Origin: Solen grandis | Lineage: Eukaryota; Mollusca; Bivalvia; Adapedonta; Solenidae | Direction of reading: 5' to 3' | DNA: 64,000 bases | NCBI GenBank assembly: GCA_021229015.1 | Contig: CM037792.1 | Span: 682,001-746,000 of the forward strand | In this document: piece after piece, positions 60,030-64,000 of the stretch | How the letters are laid out: each line of letters starts with the position of its first letter | Numbering within the stretch: the stretch's first letter is position 1 | Notes under the pieces: model-generated | What the model was told of the DNA's origin: nothing | What the model saw: only the letters and a program-made list of their open reading frames with translations | Database searches by the model: none | Made by a program: the position numbers and the translations under genes

Positions 60030-62960
60030 TTAAAACTGATAACTTCAACTCTTTAAACTAACTGAACTGTTGAGGCTTGTAAATACATATCAGTATTATA
60101 GACAAAATGTATCTGAAATTTCTTCTCCAACAAAGCAAATAAATATCAAACTATCTTGTATTTCAAGAAAGACAGTCAAAGAAAAATCTAACTGGGTTAT
60201 TCGATAATCATGTGACAATCTTTTTATGACTGTCTGGCACAATATGGTTGCTGTGATACATGATCAAATGTTTTAAATTTTAAAACTTTTTTTTTATCTG
60301 AAAAAATAAAACAACAAACAATAATAAAAAAAACTTGATTGTTTTAAGCTGCAGGACTTAAATTTATCACAATGATTGGGAGACAAAATAAATGTTATTA
60401 AAGTTACATATACTAGCCGCTGCTATGAGATCTAAACAGTCAACAGCATTTGACACTGTGTCTTAATCTAAGTTGTTTTTTTTAAATAAGACAATTAAAA
60501 TCTAATTGATTGACATCTAACTTTTGTGTGGTTTGTAGGGATGAGACAATGGTATTGCATTACAAAGGACTTACATTTTTTCCCCTGATTTAATAGTAAG
60601 TATTTTAGAACACAAGTAAAAGAATCGTTACAATCAAGTAATTATCTTTCTTGTTTCTGCTGAGAGGTACCATATATAGAAATGAAAGACGTAATCTTTG
60701 CTATTTTCTGCTCACAGGAAACTGAGGGCAGACGGTGAATATCAGAAGGATTCTGGGATAGTGCGTCTGCTGCACCTTCCCATCTGAATGTTCGGAGACA
60801 TTTTGCGCTTTTTCTTATTCTTCCTGATTGGCTGAATTTCTTTTAGATTTGAGACTGAGTGCTCTGACGTCCAAGATTTCAGACAGTGGGCATTATCTGG
60901 ACATCAAGAAATCTAGACACTAAAAAATTAATGAGCAATAGTAAAATATAAAAATACACGTGAAGTTTTAACATAGTTTTGGTAAGTCTGACTCTAGAAT
61001 ATTAATGGGTAGAGGGAAATCTGAGTGAAAAAGAAATGTCTTCAACCTCTAATAGCTATTACAAATCTCTAGCTGGGGTGGGGAGATATTACAGTAAAAT
61101 AACTAGGTTAAGTTTTTAGCTCATTTCTTTTACTTCAAGTGCGAGACTGGCTGTTACAGTAATTGTTAATACTTTTTCACCTTGGTCGACTTAGCACTTA
61201 GAAGGTCTGGAAAAATTCTTAAGCATGATTTAAACCCACAACCTTTGGATCCACAGTTCAGTGTGAAACCCCTGAACCAAGTATCCTATCAGTCACTTCT
61301 ATTAATACATTTTCTACATGATTAATGTGACAATCTATAATATCAGGAGAACTTGTTACTTTCATCAGACAATTATTTCTGTCTGTACCAACAAATTAAC
61401 CAATAAATTAGCCAATTTGTGTCCTAGCAAACATCATAATGAAGATAAAATGTGTTCTATGTATCATACATACAAAGCAGAACTAGACTATTTTCAGGCA
61501 TGACCAGAAATAGATGTAAGAATCTCACCGCTGTGAGGTGTGATATTAATATTATCTATCGATATGACCATAAATGGAAGAACTTAATTATCGCTAAATG
61601 TGATGGTGTTCAAAATAGCTGTATTTTCCCGGGTATTTATTTATAATACATTAATATATCTTTTGTTAAAATTAGCCGACATGTATCCACTAACCTGAAG
61701 AATGGACTTCATAAGGAAATGACAAATTTGACTGGTAAAACCAGGTCAAGCCACCGGAACCAGGTTTTACACTGGCCACCTCTCCTCAGCAAATAAACAA
61801 GTAATGCTGTAAAAGCTTTTTGAAGTGAGACTTGCAACTATCAAGATCAAGGATGTTTTCAATATTTCATCTGACTAATCCTTACGATTTAACTGCATGA
61901 ACTGGCCTTTCCTTGGAATGTTACAAGTGTAGAAATGACAGAGGGCAATAACCTTAATTAGGTGAAGGTATGCATAACATGCCAAGGTGTATAGGTACAC
62001 TGACCTTTGACCTAAGCTAATGATGGACTTAAGTGCCATAATAACTACCTACATGTACACATATGTACATCAATACATCATACACACGTGTAACCTATAT
62101 ATGCACATGTGTAAGAATACAGACTTTCCCTCCCTGGCCAATGACCACTTCATCTGCTTGACCACAAGTAAACAACCTGGTAACACACTCAATAAACACC
62201 ATGTGACTTGCTGATCAGTCCAGAGTGACCTGGGTCTGTGTTTTCTACATGTATGCACACTGACCAATGGTCAGTTGAGAGGGGGGGGGTGTGTGTAAAC
62301 ATTCTTCTCTGACCGACCTAGGACCTTGTTTACCAGTGTGTCCAATAACTTGCATAACAGGCTATTCATTACCCCAGCAGTGCTGGCAGCCTGCCAAGAA
62401 ATGACCAGTGCATGTGGGGGTCAGCAGGGGGACAGGGAAAGTAACCAGTGTAATAGAGGCTCCATACGGGGAAGAAGTGACCATTCAGGATAAGAGAGTT
62501 GGGAATTTTTAATACCTTGAGCGGTATATAGAAGCCTTTTCCTTGGAAAAGGAATTGGCCTAAGAAATGCTTTTCAAATTTTGTGGGAATGAAAAATGTT
62601 GGGTTAAGCAGCAATTTAGGATTAAACCTGCATTAATTCAAAGGAAATTTAAAGGGAGGTTTTGTAACTTATTTTGTAAGGGTAGAATTTTTGTGCAGAT
62701 ACCTTAGAGGATGCTGTCCTTATTATGTGAACATAACAATTACCTTATGTATACACCCAAATATGTGTATATCATACGCTTACACATGTATTAAGAATTT
62801 TTTTTAAGTTTTAGTGGAAAATCAATTCACAAAAATCCCATGTAAAGTTTTTCTTCAAATGTATGATTTTATGCAACTTAACTGAAAAATTAAGGAAATT
62901 TCAAAAAAGGGGAGAATAGGGCATTCCTGAATACAGATATATTGTACCAAGTCAAGGTGT
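60030..62960. other. AT-rich noncoding DNA with a possible short exon
   Basis: No recognised gene. On minus, 60,742-60,896 is open for 50 codons after a plausible splice acceptor (GATTTCTTGATGTCCAG) and ends in TGA. The peptide has a basic IRKNKKKRK run and matches no family I know; chance is a fair explanation. A minus-strand tRNA-like box B word (GTGGGTTTAAATC near 61,227-61,240) hints at a diverged SINE at about 61,150-61,290. A short inverted repeat GGTAAAACC/GGTTTTAC lies at 61,735-61,771. Confidence 0.35.
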
Positions 62961-62966
62961 TAACAA

Positions 62967-63087
62967 ACAGTGTCAATGTTAATTAACTAATTAACAGTGT
63001 CAATGTTAATTAACTAATTAACAGTGTCAAGGTTAATTAACTAATTAACAGTGTCAAGGTTAATGAACTAATTAACAGTGTCAAGGT
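62967..63087. repeat. 27-bp tandem repeat, four to five copies
   Basis: The unit is ACAGTGTCAATGTTAATTAA followed by CTAATTA, starting at 62,967, 62,994, 63,021, 63,048 and 63,075 (partial). Later copies change CAATG to CAAGG. Confidence 0.93.
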
Positions 63088-63089
63088 TG

Positions 63090-64000
63090 GGAATAAATTC
63101 ACTCTGATCTGGCCTCCAAATGGTGCATTACCGTGTTAAACAGATATCACAAACTGCCCTATCAAGACTAACTTGATCTTCCTAACTCTGATATTCCTTC
63201 TCCCATCTCGACACTGGATGCCTGACTTTTATATCGTCTTTCATCTGGATTACATCAGGAAACATAAATCCAGCATTCCCTTGTTCTTGAGAAATTATGG
63301 TTTCTCCCTAAGCAACATGCACCAAGTGCAAAGGAAAATATTCATCCACTGTTTGGATGCCAAAGGGTTCAAAACAATTAGTGCATTTTATATTCCATGC
63401 ACCCTGTATTTTCACTCACAGCCCTTCAAACAATTGTTTGATGTTCTTTGAAGCTTGGGCATAGAAATTTATTTCTTGATATATGGCTCATGATTACTTT
63501 TATGGAATATCATCAATTAGAAAGCTGTAACAAACTGGTGTCCTGGTCTGTTAAGTACCCAAACCTAGCTGAAAGTTCAGATTTTCTTCACTTCAAAATC
63601 TTGTTGATCTAGACAAGTACTCTCTAATTTATCGAACAAGAAAATAGAAATTTTGCTTACATGTTTATTGTTATTACAGTAACTGGTATTTATTCAGTAG
63701 CTTAATTTTTCATAACTGTGGTTACGCAGAATTTGAAAATCTTATTCTGTTGGTAAGATAGTTCACACAATTCAAGCCTGCTGTTGTGGTTCTTTCCCTA
63801 TTTACTATAATTTCACTATTTATTTTTTTTACTTTTCTGTGTTTCACAGAAATTAAAGTACACTAGTTCCAAGAAAATATTACTTTGATAAATGTTTTCA
63901 AATGCTCACTTATAATAACTAAATATAATAATCATATTCCCAGGACTGTATTTTTTGTGTTACTTATTAGTAATAAAACCAACATTTTCTTTAATCTTAA
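63090..64000. other. AT-rich noncoding DNA to the window edge
   Basis: No recognised feature. A 92-codon plus frame (63,173-63,451) starts with a hydrophobic stretch (MIFLTLIFLLPS) but shows no domain. I do not call it a gene. Confidence 0.35.

Noticed and set aside
63173..63451. 92-codon plus frame
   Set aside because: No domain, and codon use looks like translated AT-rich noncoding DNA.

Overview
The window looks like nuclear DNA from a bivalve mollusc, probably a heterodont clam. It is AT-rich, has no dense coding, and carries several repeat classes known from bivalve genomes: elements with AGCTCACC/GGTGAGCT hairpin ends and internal ~145-320 bp repeats, a GGCGGGGGCAT...ATGGACACA-type element, tRNA-derived SINEs and a TTAA-flanked MITE. 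The organism call is inferred from repeat style alone. No protein-coding gene could be identified with confidence. The longest open frames are either tandem repeats whose unit is a multiple of three or frames running through SINEs.

Region by region: 1-19 kb is mostly single-copy AT-rich DNA that keeps many CpGs. It holds a 43-bp satellite array (about 3.06-4.8 kb), a few tRNA-like SINE copies, a GA/polypurine tract (12.9-13.15 kb) and several short islands with motif content like developmental regulatory DNA. A 100-base N gap lies at 19,301-19,400. From 20 to 38 kb the DNA is dominated by repeats: a near-perfect ~95-bp palindrome, at least seven copies of modular mobile elements, two SINE-A copies and a SINE-A fragment, one SINE-B copy, and minisatellites with units of 24, 50, 39 and 27 bp. 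The 39-bp array is ~2.25 kb long. From 38 to 64 kb the DNA is AT-rich and CpG-poor, with homopolymer runs, small tandem arrays, two near-identical copies of a TTAA/TIR MITE and a few CpG-retaining pockets. It could be intron or long UTR of a gene whose exons are not recognisable here.

The most useful observations are the shift in CpG density near 19-20 kb, the CpG-retaining pockets inside the depleted right half, the paired TTAA MITEs, the repeated modular architecture of the AGCTCACC elements, the graded 43-bp array, and a family of hairpins built on CTGATCAGGGTCT or AAACCnGAyCAGC arms. None amounts to a demonstrable new biological system. All CpG, composition and copy counts were made by eye.
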